From the IMG/VR virus record IMGVR_UViG_3300036840_000070, positions 1 to 62,781 of that record: DNA of 62,781 nucleotides; one strand, given 5' to 3'. The position numbers and the translations under genes were made by a program. This stretch comes from a virus. Under the pieces are notes generated by a model, which saw only the letters and a program-made list of their open reading frames with translations, was not told where the DNA came from and made no database searches. Of the stretch, positions 52,829 to 60,782 are shown piece after piece. How positions within the stretch are numbered: position 1 is the stretch's first letter; each line of letters begins with the position of its first letter.

Positions 52829-54320
52829 GAGCAGAGCGGCGCGCGCGTCACAGAACACGCGCGCCGCAGCACCACCACCACGCGCGCTGCCCGCAGCCAC
52901 CACCGAGCGCTCGGGCATCAGCGGTCCACCGCACGATGCCGATGCGGAGGCCGCGGTGCTGTCCGCTGTCCTGCTGTCGCCCGCGCTGCTCGATGATGTG
53001 CGCGAGCACCTCGAGCCAGCCGACTTCTACGCCATGCAACATCGTTGCGTCTTCGAAGCGATGATCGCGATCGAAGCCGCAGGCGTGGCGCTGGACGTGC
53101 TCACCCTCGCCAACGAGCTGAAGGCGAAGAACCGTCTGCAGCAGGTGGGCGGGACGCCCTTCCTCGCGCAGCTGAGCGACGCCACGCCCAGCGTTGCGAA
53201 CGTGATCGAACACGCGCGCATGGTGCGTCGCTTCGCGGCGCTGCGCCGTGCGGGGCAGGCGCTGCGCGCGCTGGCGGCGGAGTCATCGCTGCCCGAGACG
53301 CGCGGTGACGTGGAGGGCTTCCTGCAGCGCTGTGAGGCGGAGGTGTTTGCCTTCAACGGCAAGGCCACGGCACGCGACACGGCCAGCACGATGCATGAGC
53401 TCATCGCCACGGCAGCCACCGAGCTCGATCCCAGCAAGCCACGCGAAGCGCGCGGCATCTCCACGGGGCTGGTGGATCTGGACGAGCTGTCGCTGGGCTT
53501 CATCCCGGGTGAGGTCTGGTATCTGGCGGCGCGCCCCGGCATGGGCAAGACCGCGCTGGCGCTAGGCATGGCTGCCAGCGTGGCGAAGAGCGGGCGGCAC
53601 GCGGTGTTTTTCTCGCTCGAGATGACGCGGCGTGAGCTGCGCGATCGCATCATCTCGGCGGATGCGGAGGTGCCCTACCGTGCGCTGCACAAGCGCGAGC
53701 TTTCCCATTCGCAGTGGGGGCAGGTGGTGGCGTCGTTCCACCAGCTCGCGCAGCTGCCGCTCATGCTCGATGACGACGGGCTGCTCACGCCCTCGCGCCT
53801 GCGCTCACGCACGCGCCGGCATGCGACGAAGCTGCGCGTGAGCCACCCGGGCAAGCTCGGCCTGGTGGTGGTGGACTACGTGCAGCTGATGGAGGATGAT
53901 CCGCGGGGCGGACGCGGCTCGAACCGTAACGATGAGCTCGAGCACATCAGCCGCTCGCTGAAGCTGCTGGCGCGCGAAATGGGCGTGACGGTGCTGGCGC
54001 TGGCGCAGCTGAACCGCGAACAGAAGAACCGCGCTGACAAGCGCCCCCTGCTCACGGACCTGCGGGGCTCGGGCGCGTTCGAGCAGGACGCTGACAAGGT
54101 GCTCTTCATCCACCGCGATGAGGTGGAGGGCGAGGAGCGCGGCGAGGCCGAGCTGATACTGGCGAAGGGGCGCAACGCCGGCACCGGCAAGACCATCGTG
54201 CGGTGGCAGCCGTGGTGCATGCGCTTCCGCGATTCGGAGCGCCGGCAGCAGGCGGGCTTCGATTGGCAGGGCCTGATGGATGACGAGGGCGAGCCGCCGC
54301 CGATGAGCGACTACGAGTAG
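52821..54320 (+). CDS. dnaB: Replicative DNA helicase, DnaB family
   Basis: A 499-residue protein with a TTG start overlapping the O-like stop. N-terminal domain: DAEAAVLSAVLLSPALLDDV, HRCVFEAMIAIEAAG. RecA-like domain: Walker A RPGMGKTA (238-245), Walker B VVVDYVQLM (349-357), later LTDLRGSGAFEQDADKVLFI with the arginine-finger region. Unwinds DNA at the fork as a hexamer. A phage-owned DnaB beside an O-like initiator makes lytic replication largely independent of the host loader. Confidence 0.93.
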   Translation: MAESRAARASQNTRAAAPPPRALPAATTERSGISGPPHDADAEAAVLSAVLLSPALLDDVREHLEPADFYAMQHRCVFEAMIAIEAAGVALDVLTLANELKAKNRLQQVGGTPFLAQLSDATPSVANVIEHARMVRRFAALRRAGQALRALAAESSLPETRGDVEGFLQRCEAEVFAFNGKATARDTASTMHELIATAATELDPSKPREARGISTGLVDLDELSLGFIPGEVWYLAARPGMGKTALALGMAASVAKSGRHAVFFSLEMTRRELRDRIISADAEVPYRALHKRELSHSQWGQVVASFHQLAQLPLMLDDDGLLTPSRLRSRTRRHATKLRVSHPGKLGLVVVDYVQLMEDDPRGGRGSNRNDELEHISRSLKLLAREMGVTVLALAQLNREQKNRADKRPLLTDLRGSGAFEQDADKVLFIHRDEVEGEERGEAELILAKGRNAGTGKTIVRWQPWCMRFRDSERRQQAGFDWQGLMDDEGEPPPMSDYE

Positions 54321-54466
54321 CCCGCGCCCCAGGCGCCCCGCTGGGGGGCCGCTCGCCGCGTGGTGCGGGTGCTGATGGCTGCGCGCGGCAACGGCCCTCA
54401 CAGCGCCCGCTGCGTGGCAGCAAACCCTGTACAGGTCCGATCCATGTTCTGCCGTGGATGAAAGCC

Positions 54467-54478
54467 GATCCATGGATC
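54467..54478 (+). promoter_or_regulatory. Operator palindrome GATCCATGGATC, copy 3
   Basis: Perfect copy 30 bases upstream of the -35 box at 54508, with a half site GATCCATG at 54439-54446 and a CCTGTACAGG palindrome beside it. Confidence 0.55.
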
Positions 54479-54507
54479 ATGGAGCGCACGCGCGTGCAGC
54501 AGCGTCA

Positions 54508-54537
54508 TTGCGTGCAGCGCTGCGTTTCCGTTACGCT
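54508..54537 (+). promoter_or_regulatory. Promoter TTGCGT-N18-TACGCT
   Basis: -35 TTGCGT (54508-54513), 18 bases, -10 TACGCT (54532-54537), then a 25-base leader with GCGGAGGC before ATG 54564. Same -35 and spacing as the promoter at 18258. Confidence 0.65.
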
Positions 54538-54563
54538 CGGGCCTTCACCAGCGGAGGCGCACG

Positions 54564-54935
54564 ATGGGAATGGATCAGGCCGAAGATCGATCGGGGATGG
54601 TGCAGGTTGATCTCACTCAGGAGGAGTGGGAGCAGCGATCTGACAAGCTGGCCGCGGAGGAGATCGAACGCGAGCAGGTGCGCGCGGACAAGCGCTCGCA
54701 CAACAGCGCGTGCAACGATCGGATCCGTGAGCTCAACAAATCCATCCGTCAGCTGTCGGAGGAAGTGTCCACGCGCAAAGCCTGGGTGCCCGCGCAGACG
54801 GACATGTTCGGTGGCGATGACGAGCCCGCGGTCAATGACGATGGCGAGGAAGCGGAGGCGGAGCCCCAGGAGCCCACGCCGCGCCGCCGCCGCAGGCGCA
54901 GCGCCGCTACCACGAACGGGCTCGACGCTGCGTGA
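54564..54935 (+). CDS. Hypothetical acidic/basic protein, 123 aa
   Basis: MGMDQAEDRSGMVQVDLTQE, a charged coiled-coil region (EEIEREQVRADKRSHNSACN) and a tail of acidic then Arg-rich residues. First gene after the regulated promoter. Ends by GTGA overlap. A phage early protein of unknown function. Confidence 0.65.
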   Translation: MGMDQAEDRSGMVQVDLTQEEWEQRSDKLAAEEIEREQVRADKRSHNSACNDRIRELNKSIRQLSEEVSTRKAWVPAQTDMFGGDDEPAVNDDGEEAEAEPQEPTPRRRRRRSAATTNGLDAA

Positions 54936-55237
54936 AGCGCGCGCGTCGGTACGCTGAAGGTACCGACGTCCCTGTAGCGAAGCCCCGCCGCATCCCGTTG
55001 CTGGCGCGCAGTGACGCGCGTCGCAAACCCGATCAGGTGGAGCGCGAGCAGTGGCGCGCGCTCCTGCTGATCTTGAAGGCAAAGCTGGAATTCATCGCCA
55101 GCGGCCACACCACACCCGAGCGCGAATTTCTCGCCTTCACGGTGCTGCCGAGCGGCGCCATCGTGGGCGATGAGCTCGAGCCCCGCCTCGCCGAAGCGTA
55201 CGCAACCGGTGAGGTGCGCGCGCTACTACCGCCATGA
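54932..55237 (+). CDS. Hypothetical phage protein, 101 aa
   Basis: GTG start. QWRALLLILKAKLEFIASGH, then TPEREFLAFTVLPSGAIVGD: the EFLAF.VLP.G pattern is recurrent in small phage proteins. Coupled to both neighbours. Function unknown. Confidence 0.65.
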   Translation: MKRARRYAEGTDVPVAKPRRIPLLARSDARRKPDQVEREQWRALLLILKAKLEFIASGHTTPEREFLAFTVLPSGAIVGDELEPRLAEAYATGEVRALLPP

Positions 55238-55614
55238 TTTCACCTGCCGATATGCGCCAGCTGATCGAGAACATGTACGCGGCTCACGCGGTCCTCTGGA
55301 CGCTGGGCTTCACGCCGGACGAGCTCTTCGTCAGCGCGCCGAAGATCGTCAATGCACCGGAGCCTGGTAACCATGCGACGCTGTACGTGCGGCGTGGCGG
55401 GTTGCAGTTTACCTATTGGATGGAACCCCGGCTCGAGCGCGAAGAGGCGGAGCAGTTCCTGCGGGGCTGGGCAGCCTTCGCCGAGCGCGCCGATCGCATT
55501 CCCATCGAGGATCGCAATGCGATGGTGAGGCGCTCGCTGGTGTGGCGCACGAAGCATGAGCTGCTGAGGGCGCTCCTCGCCAAAGGCTTCACGTTCACCG
55601 CGATCCAAAACTGA
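55234..55614 (+). CDS. Hypothetical protein, 126 aa
   Basis: MISPADMRQLIENMYAAHAV, VWRTKHELLRALLAKGF; alpha/beta with LYVRRGGLQFTYWMEP in the middle. ATGA overlap. Not recognised. Confidence 0.6.
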   Translation: MISPADMRQLIENMYAAHAVLWTLGFTPDELFVSAPKIVNAPEPGNHATLYVRRGGLQFTYWMEPRLEREEAEQFLRGWAAFAERADRIPIEDRNAMVRRSLVWRTKHELLRALLAKGFTFTAIQN

Positions 55615-55624
55615 GCGCCCGCGC

Positions 55625-56179
55625 GTGCTGGTCTTCGGGATCGATCCGGGTTACGCGCAGGTGGGCGTGGCGCTGGTGGACTACGGGCGCAGCTCCACGC
55701 GCGTGGTGTACAGCGAGACGCTGCGCACCACCACGAAGCTGACGGCCGATGACCGGATCGATTTCTTCGTGGACCGCTTCTGTGAGCTCGTCGAACGGTA
55801 CGAGCCCGCGGTCATCGGCTATGAGAATCAGGCGGGCGTGGTGACGGGCATCGCGCGCCGCGCGCGGGAGGAGGGTGAGCACACGGGCATGAGCGCAGCG
55901 GCGCGCCGCGTGCTCGAGGTCTGCGGCGCCATCCGCGCCACCGCGCGCTTCTACGCGCTGCCGTGCTACGTGCTGGCGCCGTCCACGATCAAGGTGGCGC
56001 TGCTGGGCAAGGGCGCAGGCCACGCGCCGAAGGAGCGGATGCGCGAAGGCGCGCGCCGCATCTTCCACGTGGAGGGCAGCGAACACGTCGCTGACGCGGT
56101 GGCGGTGACGATCGCCACCGTACGCCGGCACCGCATGGAGCTGGCATCGGTGCGGCGCGCGGGCGCGCTGATCCGTTGA
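55625..56179 (+). CDS. RuvC-like Holliday junction resolvase
   Basis: A 184-residue protein with an RNase H fold: Asp7 in VFGIDPGYAQVGVAL, Glu67 in VIGYENQAG, His154 and Asp157 in EHVADAVAV. All four acid/His positions of the RuvC active site are present. It would cut branched DNA before packaging, a need shared with RecT/YqaJ-generated concatemers. GTG start. Confidence 0.88.
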   Translation: MLVFGIDPGYAQVGVALVDYGRSSTRVVYSETLRTTTKLTADDRIDFFVDRFCELVERYEPAVIGYENQAGVVTGIARRAREEGEHTGMSAAARRVLEVCGAIRATARFYALPCYVLAPSTIKVALLGKGAGHAPKERMREGARRIFHVEGSEHVADAVAVTIATVRRHRMELASVRRAGALIR

Positions 56180-56204
56180 CGGCCCTGCGCTGAGCCGTCA
56201 CGCT
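56176..56204 (+). promoter_or_regulatory. Promoter TTGACG-N17-CACGCT
   Basis: TTGACG (56176-56181), 17 bases, CACGCT (56199-56204), then seven bases to ATG 56212. The best -35 match in the window, with a leaderless start. Confidence 0.6.
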
Positions 56205-56211
56205 CGGCGGC

Positions 56212-56457
56212 ATGAGCCAATCCAACCAACCCGAGTTAGACCAAACCAAGATCGACACCCTCGTGGAGGCGCTCGATGCGCTGCCGCAGGTGCCCGGCTG
56301 GGAGGGCGTGAGGCAGAACGCATCCGTCGGCTACTACCAGACGGTGCCCGCCAACAACCTGGCGCTGGACATCCGCGGGCTGACCTTCGAAGAGCAGCAG
56401 CACACGGATGCCGCCGAGGCCCTCGCGGTGCGCGCCGCGAATGGCGAATTCAGCTGA
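56212..56457 (+). CDS. Small acidic protein, paralogue of the next gene, 81 aa
   Basis: MSQSNQPELDQTKIDTLVEA, then ALPQVPGWEGVRQNASVGYY and LALDIRGLTFEEQQHTDAAE. The same blocks (LPAVPGTDGLRANANYYATA, LLSVLRGLKFPGNEAAEKT) occur in the following gene. A tandem pair from duplication. Function unknown. Confidence 0.65.
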   Translation: MSQSNQPELDQTKIDTLVEALDALPQVPGWEGVRQNASVGYYQTVPANNLALDIRGLTFEEQQHTDAAEALAVRAANGEFS

Positions 56458-56474
56458 CCGTGGCATCATCGGGC

Positions 56475-56825
56475 ATGGCAAATCATCCACCCGATCAACC
56501 GAACACCGAGGGCACGCCCGCTGATAAGCCCGCGCCCGATCACGTCACCGGCACCGCGCCCGAGGAGATCGCGAAGACATCGCACCTGCAGCCGTCAGCG
56601 AACAGCGCGGCGGGCGCTGCGCTGCAGGCAGCGATCAGCGGGCTGCCCGCGGTGCCCGGCACCGATGGCCTGCGCGCAAACGCGAACTACTACGCCACCG
56701 CGCCGCGCGAGGAGCTGCTCAGCGTGCTGCGCGGGCTGAAGTTCCCGGGCAACGAAGCCGCCGAGAAAACACGCGATGACCTGGTGCGCCGCGTGGAAGG
56801 TGGCGAATTCGGCAGCACCAAATAG
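56475..56825 (+). CDS. Small acidic protein, paralogue of the previous gene, 116 aa
   Basis: ATG 56475 with a CATCAT box five bases upstream. Polar, disordered N-terminus (MANHPPDQPNTEGTPADKPA) before the shared domain, which ends RRVEGGEFG (versus VRAANGEFS in the first copy). Last plus-strand gene before a bidirectional terminator. Confidence 0.65.
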   Translation: MANHPPDQPNTEGTPADKPAPDHVTGTAPEEIAKTSHLQPSANSAAGAALQAAISGLPAVPGTDGLRANANYYATAPREELLSVLRGLKFPGNEAAEKTRDDLVRRVEGGEFGSTK

Positions 56826-56830
56826 GTGAC

Positions 56831-56862
56831 GGCCCGGGTGAACCGCCAAGCACACCCGGGCC
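56831..56862. terminator. Bidirectional terminator-like hairpin
   Basis: GGCCCGGGTG and CACCCGGGCC form a perfect 10-bp stem with a 12-base loop, between converging transcription units. The loop contains ACCGCCAAG, similar to the repeated leaders at 58.7-60.8 kb. Confidence 0.65.
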
Positions 56863-56928
56863 ATCGTGGCCGCCACAGTCGCGAAGCACCGTAACGGAGG
56901 CGGCCGTTGTTTGTTCTAGCGGGTGGGC

Positions 56929-57129
56929 TCAGCCTTCGCCATCGCCCTCAGCGTTCGTGCAGTCACCATCGCGGTGGGGCTCGGCGTAACGCTGGGCGTG
57001 GCACCAGCACCGGCACCACGGGCTGGGTGATGGGCAGCACGCGGGCTCACAGCGATTGCTGCAGTGCTGGGCGCAGGTGCAGATGCCGAGGTTCAGCGGC
57101 TGCCCGTCAGGCGTGAGCACGTCAGCCAC
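56929..57129 (-). CDS. Cysteine-rich protein, 66 aa
   Basis: GTG start overlapping the previous gene. Ten Cys in 66 residues: ICTCAQHCSNRCEPACC, WCRCWCHAQ, DC. Probably binds two or more zinc ions. Last gene of the minus-strand cluster. Function unknown. Confidence 0.5.
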   Translation of the reverse strand: MADVLTPDGQPLNLGICTCAQHCSNRCEPACCPSPSPWCRCWCHAQRYAEPHRDGDCTNAEGDGEG

Positions 57130-57340
57130 GCGCCACCGCCTCGCGTAGCGCCTCAGGCGCGTGCTCCGGGCAGCGCGCGTGTAGGGCCTGCCAGTCGATC
57201 ACGGGCAGCAGCACCACCCAGCCCGGGGGCAGCGCGAGCCAGACTGCCGAGGGCGCGCCGCCGAAGTCAGCCGTGTGCACGTGCGCCGGCGCGGTGGCGC
57301 GGCAGAGCGCGCAGCGCAGGGTCAGCCTTTCGGTGCTCAT
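57122..57340 (-). CDS. Zinc-binding protein, 72 aa
   Basis: MSTERLTLRCALCRATAPAH, VHTADFGGAPSAVWLALPPG, CPEHAPEALREAV. One CxxC pair and a C..H pair frame a Trp-rich core, a common pattern in small phage zinc-finger proteins. Overlaps both neighbours. Confidence 0.6.
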   Translation of the reverse strand: MSTERLTLRCALCRATAPAHVHTADFGGAPSAVWLALPPGWVVLLPVIDWQALHARCPEHAPEALREAVARG

Positions 57341-57645
57341 CGACACGCCTCGTTGACCAGCGGCCACAGCCGGTCGCGATCGGGCCAGTCCATGGCCCAT
57401 GCGATGAGCTCCCGCGCGAAGGGGCGGCACTGGGGCTGCAGTGCGGGGAGCAGGGCGTGCACCGCGGCGAGGGCACCGTCGCGCCCATCGTCATCGCCCG
57501 CCGCGTACAGCTGCCAGCACGCAGCGATCGCTTCGAGAGCCAGCTTATCCTGCCCCGTGAGCGCGGCCAGCTTCGGCATCGGGCCGAAGCGCGGCGCGGG
57601 CCAGCCATCAGCCTGAAGGCCACGCAGCCAGGTGAGTGGCTTCAT
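57337..57645 (-). CDS. Hypothetical protein, 102 aa
   Basis: MKPLTWLRGLQADGWPAPRF, LALEAIAACWQLYAAGDDDG, FARELIAWAMDWPDRDRLWP. Helical and Trp-rich. ATG 57645 overlaps the stop of the zinc-ribbon reading frame upstream. The frame also runs open into the gene upstream, so fusion cannot be excluded. Confidence 0.55.
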   Translation of the reverse strand: MKPLTWLRGLQADGWPAPRFGPMPKLAALTGQDKLALEAIAACWQLYAAGDDDGRDGALAAVHALLPALQPQCRPFARELIAWAMDWPDRDRLWPLVNEACR

Positions 57646-58257
57646 CGCCGGGCCTTCTTCTTCGCGCGGTTCGCACGGTGCAGTTTGTTGCGTGCAACAT
57701 ACTCGGCCGCGTGCGTGGGGCAAACCGTGAGCACGCGGCCTCGCCTCACGGCGGCGGGGCGCGCGCAGACCACGCAGCGCTTCCGCTTCTTTAGCGCGGG
57801 GCTCGATGCGCTGCCAGTCGCGCGTGATGTCGCGATCGTGATCGCCCGGGTGCGCAGCGTACTGCCCGACTGCGCCGGTGCCCGTCTCATCGCAACCCCA
57901 GAAGGATCCATCGGGGGCCACGTAGCATCCCAGGTCATCCGTCTGCCGCCGCCATGTGTGATAGTAGCCACCGCTCGTGGGTACGTCTTCGGTGGCGTGG
58001 CGCTGCACGATCGCCAGCCGCGGGGCAGCGTGCCCGTAGTGCAGCTCCGCCTTCGGCGGGTATGAGTTGTCGTAGTGCCCCGCTTCATCGGTGATGCTGG
58101 TGGCGCGGCGCTTGAACACCTCGGGCTGCCGCACCGCCAGGATGCGGGCCATCGCGCGGCACAGGCGCAGCAGGCGCTCGCATTCGGCAGCGTTATCGTT
58201 CTCGGCCTGCGCGGCCAGGGCCTCGAGCTGTTCGATCGTGATGGTGGTGGTGGTCAC
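57642..58257 (-). CDS. Hypothetical zinc-ribbon protein split across two frames (apparent frameshift)
   Basis: GTG 58257, preceded by AAAGGGATC, starts MTTTTITIEQLEALAAQAEN, and the frame is good through GCYVAPDGSFWGCDETGTGA and DITRDWQRIEPRA. From about 57795 the sensible protein continues in the +1 frame as LKKRKRCVVCARPAAVRRGR and VLTVCPTHAAEYVARNK to a stop at 57642. The original frame has no stop until 57337. Explanation: a one-base indel (mutation or sequencing error), programmed shift, or two overlapping genes. Confidence 0.45.
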
Positions 58258-58285
58258 TTTGTTTGATCCCTTTCGTGGTCTTCGT

Positions 58286-58702
58286 TCAGCCGGCGCACGC
58301 CGGGCACAGGTCAATCACGCGCAGCGCACGCACGCCGCGCATCTGCCAGTCGCGGCGCCCCGCGATGTCATCGGTGGACCGCGCGCCGCAGTGATCGCAC
58401 GTGCGCACCTCCTCCATGCCCGCGGGCAGCAGCGCGCCCAGCGCAGGCGCGGGCTTGCTCACGGGCGTGACGCGGTCGAGCTCAGCGAAGATGACGGCCA
58501 GCAGCGCGTCACCTTCGCGCGTATCCCACCAGCTGTCGGCCTCACTGGCGAAGGCCTCCTTCGGCATGCGGGCCACGATCGGCTGCACGCGCGCGAACGC
58601 GTCGGGGCTGTGGAACTTCAGCGCCGCCAGCAGGCGGGGCACCACGCTGGACGGATGCGGGTTACCGGTGCGCAGGATCAGGGCGTAGTCAGAACAGGTC
58701 AC
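58286..58702 (-). CDS. Zinc-ribbon protein, 138 aa, with repeated leader
   Basis: GTG 58702 (MTCSDYALILRTGNPHPSSV). The C-terminus has CDHCGARSTDDIAGRRDWQM and LCPACAG, a zinc ribbon. The body is helical (RLLAALKFHSPDAFARVQPI). Its leader carries GGAAGAAGCACC before the start and AACCGCCAAAC 33 bases upstream, shared with the next four genes. Confidence 0.65.
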   Translation of the reverse strand: MTCSDYALILRTGNPHPSSVVPRLLAALKFHSPDAFARVQPIVARMPKEAFASEADSWWDTREGDALLAVIFAELDRVTPVSKPAPALGALLPAGMEEVRTCDHCGARSTDDIAGRRDWQMRGVRALRVIDLCPACAG

Positions 58703-58706
58703 GGCT

Positions 58707-58744
58707 GGTGCTTCTTCCTGCGCGCGGCCCGGGGTTTGGCGGTT
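58707..58744 (-). repeat. Start-associated leader repeat, copy 1
   Basis: On the minus strand: AACCGCCAAAC, 15 or so bases, AGGAAGAAGCACC, four bases, GTG 58702. Confidence 0.7.
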
Positions 58745-58796
58745 CGGGCAGCGCGCGGCTGTGGGTTGTCATGGTGGACGGACCGCGCGGGCGCGG

Positions 58797-59009
58797 CTAG
58801 AGGGGATCTTCGCGAAGGTCATCCAGGTGATCGATCCCGTACGCGCCGGGGGCCTGGCATTCGCCGTCACCGGGGCAGCCGGCTTCACGGCACGCCCAGC
58901 AGAACGCGCCGGGCAGGCCGATGGCGATTTCGAAACAGTCGCGGCAGCCGCACGGGCGGTAGCCTGAGACGGGCGCAGGGCGGGCTTTGCCGCGGGCAGG
59001 GCGGGACAT
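58797..59009 (-). CDS. Cysteine-rich zinc-binding protein, 70 aa
   Basis: MSRPARGKARPAPVSGYRPC, GCRDCFEIAIGLPGAFCWAC, CPGDGECQ. Several CxxC pairs with an acidic end (LDDLREDPL). Has the common leader. Function unknown. Confidence 0.6.
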   Translation of the reverse strand: MSRPARGKARPAPVSGYRPCGCRDCFEIAIGLPGAFCWACREAGCPGDGECQAPGAYGIDHLDDLREDPL

Positions 59010-59010
59010 G

Positions 59011-59060
59011 GGGTGCTTCTCCGAAAGCGCGCCTGGTTGGCGGTTGGCGCGGTTGGCGGG
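59011..59060 (-). repeat. Start-associated leader repeat, copy 2
   Basis: GGAGAAGCACC ends one base before the ATG (59009). Upstream, the CCGCCAA motif is present three times (CCGCCAACCGCGCCAACCGCC). Confidence 0.65.
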
Positions 59061-59122
59061 GCCGTTCGCTGGCCACCCTGCGGCGCCCGACCCGTTGCTG
59101 GGTGAGGCGCCGCCAGGGCAGG

Positions 59123-59635
59123 TCAGCGCGCCGCGCGCCAGGCGGCGCGGAGGGCTTCGGCCTGCGCCGCCGTGCAGCGGTCCGCCACCAGGCGCTTCGC
59201 GTGAACCGCGCCGCCCGCGCCGCACAGCACCCGCAGGGCGTGCAGGGCGCGCACCAGGGAGCCCCCGGCGGTGTAGTCCATGAGCGCATACTCCACGGCT
59301 TCGCGGGCAGCGTTCACGTCCACGCGTCCGGTGAGCACGGGGCGGCCATCGCGGCGCACCACCTCAGCCACGCGGTAGTCCGCCACGCCGGCAGCGGCCT
59401 GCAGCTCGGTGAGGGCCGCCTGGTACGCGGGGCCCCGCAGCGCGTCCAGGCGCGTCCGTGCCGCCTGGCACGTGGGGCAGGCGTATTCGATGCCCGCGTG
59501 CCCGAGCCCACCGATGCCGCCGTGCGCGGCGGTGCGGCGCCAGGCTTTGCCGCTGCCGGTGCAGCCTACGATGGCTGCCCAGACATCCGGGAACGTGTTG
59601 CAAGCGCGGGGCTTCGTGGCGGTCTTCCAAGTCAT
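59123..59635 (-). CDS. Hypothetical protein with zinc-like CxxC, 170 aa
   Basis: MTWKTATKPRACNTFPDVWA, GCTGSGKAWRRTAAHGGIGG, then YACPTCQAARTRLDALRGPA and a helical C-terminal half. GCTGSGK looks like a P-loop fragment but lacks a Walker B partner. Has the common leader. Not recognised. Confidence 0.6.
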   Translation of the reverse strand: MTWKTATKPRACNTFPDVWAAIVGCTGSGKAWRRTAAHGGIGGLGHAGIEYACPTCQAARTRLDALRGPAYQAALTELQAAAGVADYRVAEVVRRDGRPVLTGRVDVNAAREAVEYALMDYTAGGSLVRALHALRVLCGAGGAVHAKRLVADRCTAAQAEALRAAWRAAR

Positions 59636-59672
59636 GGTGCTTCTCCTGCGCGCTGCGGAGTTTGGCGGTTCG
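59636..59672 (-). repeat. Start-associated leader repeat, copy 3
   Basis: AACCGCCAAAC, a 14-base gap, then AGGAGAAGCACC touching the ATG at 59635. Confidence 0.7.
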
Positions 59673-59775
59673 CTGCGCGCCCTAGATCATAGCTCCGAAC
59701 GGCAGGCGCGCGCCCGTCAGGTGAGCGGTTTTGCTCGCCTTTCTGGCACGCGCCGAAAGATGACGGGGGGCCCCC

Positions 59776-60366
59776 TTACCGCACCAGCTGGTCCAGCGCT
59801 TCGGCCAGCGCGTTCGCTGCGGCCTGGTGCTGCCCGGTCTCGGCAGCGTAGCGGCACGCGCGGGCCATCACCACGAAGGGCGTCAGCGGCCCATCCGTGC
59901 CGTGCCAGATCGCGCTGCGTGCCACGGCTATGGCATCGTCGGACGCGTCGTCACCGGCTGCCGCCAGGCTCACCGCCACGCGGTACTGCTCACCGCCCAG
60001 CGTCAGCACGAAGCCCGCGCCGCGCGTCAGGGTGAGCACCCGGGCCTCCTCGAGGCTCATCGCGTGGAAGTCACCGGCATCGCTGACGGCATCGATCGCA
60101 GCGTAGCGTTCGTCGTCCGTGTTGCCGGGATCCAGTAGCGTCAGCATCAGCTCCGCCATCTGCGCGGGCTTCGTGGCGGTGCGATCCGCCTGCACGGATG
60201 CGCGCAGCTTCGCGAACGCGGCATCGTCCATGGCTGCGCAGCGCGCGGCATCGAGGGCGCACAGCACCACGCCGAAGCCGGTCGCGTTGCTACGCTCATC
60301 GCTGTAGTAGTTCGGGCCTGCGCTCGTGCCGCAGATCTCACACGGGAATTCGGGGCGGGTAGTCAT
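59776..60366 (-). CDS. Hypothetical zinc-binding protein, 196 aa
   Basis: MTTRPEFPCEICGTSAGPNY, then GFGVVLCALDAARCAAMDDA gives C..C and C.....C ligands near the N-terminus. The rest is helical and acidic, with LTRGAGFVLTLGGEQYRVAV in the middle. Has the common leader. The intergenic stretch after its stop contains GGGGGGCCCCC and a GCCGAAAGATG word repeated at 60919. Confidence 0.6.
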   Translation of the reverse strand: MTTRPEFPCEICGTSAGPNYYSDERSNATGFGVVLCALDAARCAAMDDAAFAKLRASVQADRTATKPAQMAELMLTLLDPGNTDDERYAAIDAVSDAGDFHAMSLEEARVLTLTRGAGFVLTLGGEQYRVAVSLAAAGDDASDDAIAVARSAIWHGTDGPLTPFVVMARACRYAAETGQHQAAANALAEALDQLVR

Positions 60367-60367
60367 C

Positions 60368-60394
60368 GGTGGTGCTTCCTAGGTTTGGCGGTTT
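60368..60394 (-). repeat. Start-associated leader repeat, copy 4
   Basis: AAACCGCCAAACC, two or three bases, AGGAAGCACC, a few bases, ATG 60366: the most compact copy. Confidence 0.7.
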
Positions 60395-60461
60395 GATGGT
60401 GGCCTGAGCGGCAACCCGACCGCCCCCGGGCATCAGCGCAGGGGCAGGCAGGCGGCGGCGC

Positions 60462-60782
60462 TCAGTCAGGGCACACGCAGCCGGCGTTCGCGGCGGCTTC
60501 GATGGCCACCTCCTCAGCGATCGCTTCGGAACCGTCACACATGCTCTCGTCATCGTGGGCGTAGCTCACCACGATCACGCCATCGCTAGGCACCACCAGG
60601 TGCAGCTCGTAGCCCAGCTCCTCGGCGGTGATGATGCGTGACAGCTCATCGGCCACGCGCTGCGTGGTGGCTTCGAGCTCGGCCTGCGTGGCTGCCGTGC
60701 AGGCTGCCGTGTGGCGCACGCGGATGGTGACGATCCCGAGGCCCGTGTTGACGTCGGCGGTGATCTTGGCGGCGGTCTTCAT
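60462..60782 (-). CDS. Hypothetical protein, 106 aa
   Basis: MKTAAKITADVNTGLGIVTI, RVRHTAACTAATQAELEATT, LGYELHLVVPSDGVIVVSYA. Alpha/beta, with an acidic, Cys-containing end (CVCPD). First gene of the minus-strand cluster and bearer of the fifth leader. Not recognised. Confidence 0.6.
   Translation of the reverse strand: MKTAAKITADVNTGLGIVTIRVRHTAACTAATQAELEATTQRVADELSRIITAEELGYELHLVVPSDGVIVVSYAHDDESMCDGSEAIAEEVAIEAAANAGCVCPD

Larger units (their letters stand above)
54321..54563. promoter_or_regulatory. Intergenic region after helicase: terminator and regulated promoter
   Basis: A hairpin CCCCAG/CTGGGG (54327-54346) follows the helicase stop. Further on are GATCCATG (54439), the palindrome at 54467 and the promoter at 54508. 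No gene seen. Confidence 0.55.

Noticed and set aside
56907-57116. Plus-strand gene after the terminator hairpin
   Set aside because: TTG start, Arg/Ser/Gly-rich composition, and antisense to a Cys-rich minus-strand gene. The AACGGAGG before it may be chance.
59123-59635. P-loop ATPase suggested by GCTGSGK
   Set aside because: No hydrophobic strand before it, no Walker B, and the segment is flanked by CxxC-type and Ala-rich helical sequence; a chance match.
58091-59692. A 533-codon plus-strand frame opposite the zinc-ribbon genes
   Set aside because: It covers several minus-strand genes with starts, leaders and CxxC motifs of their own, and its product is Arg/Gly/Ala low complexity.
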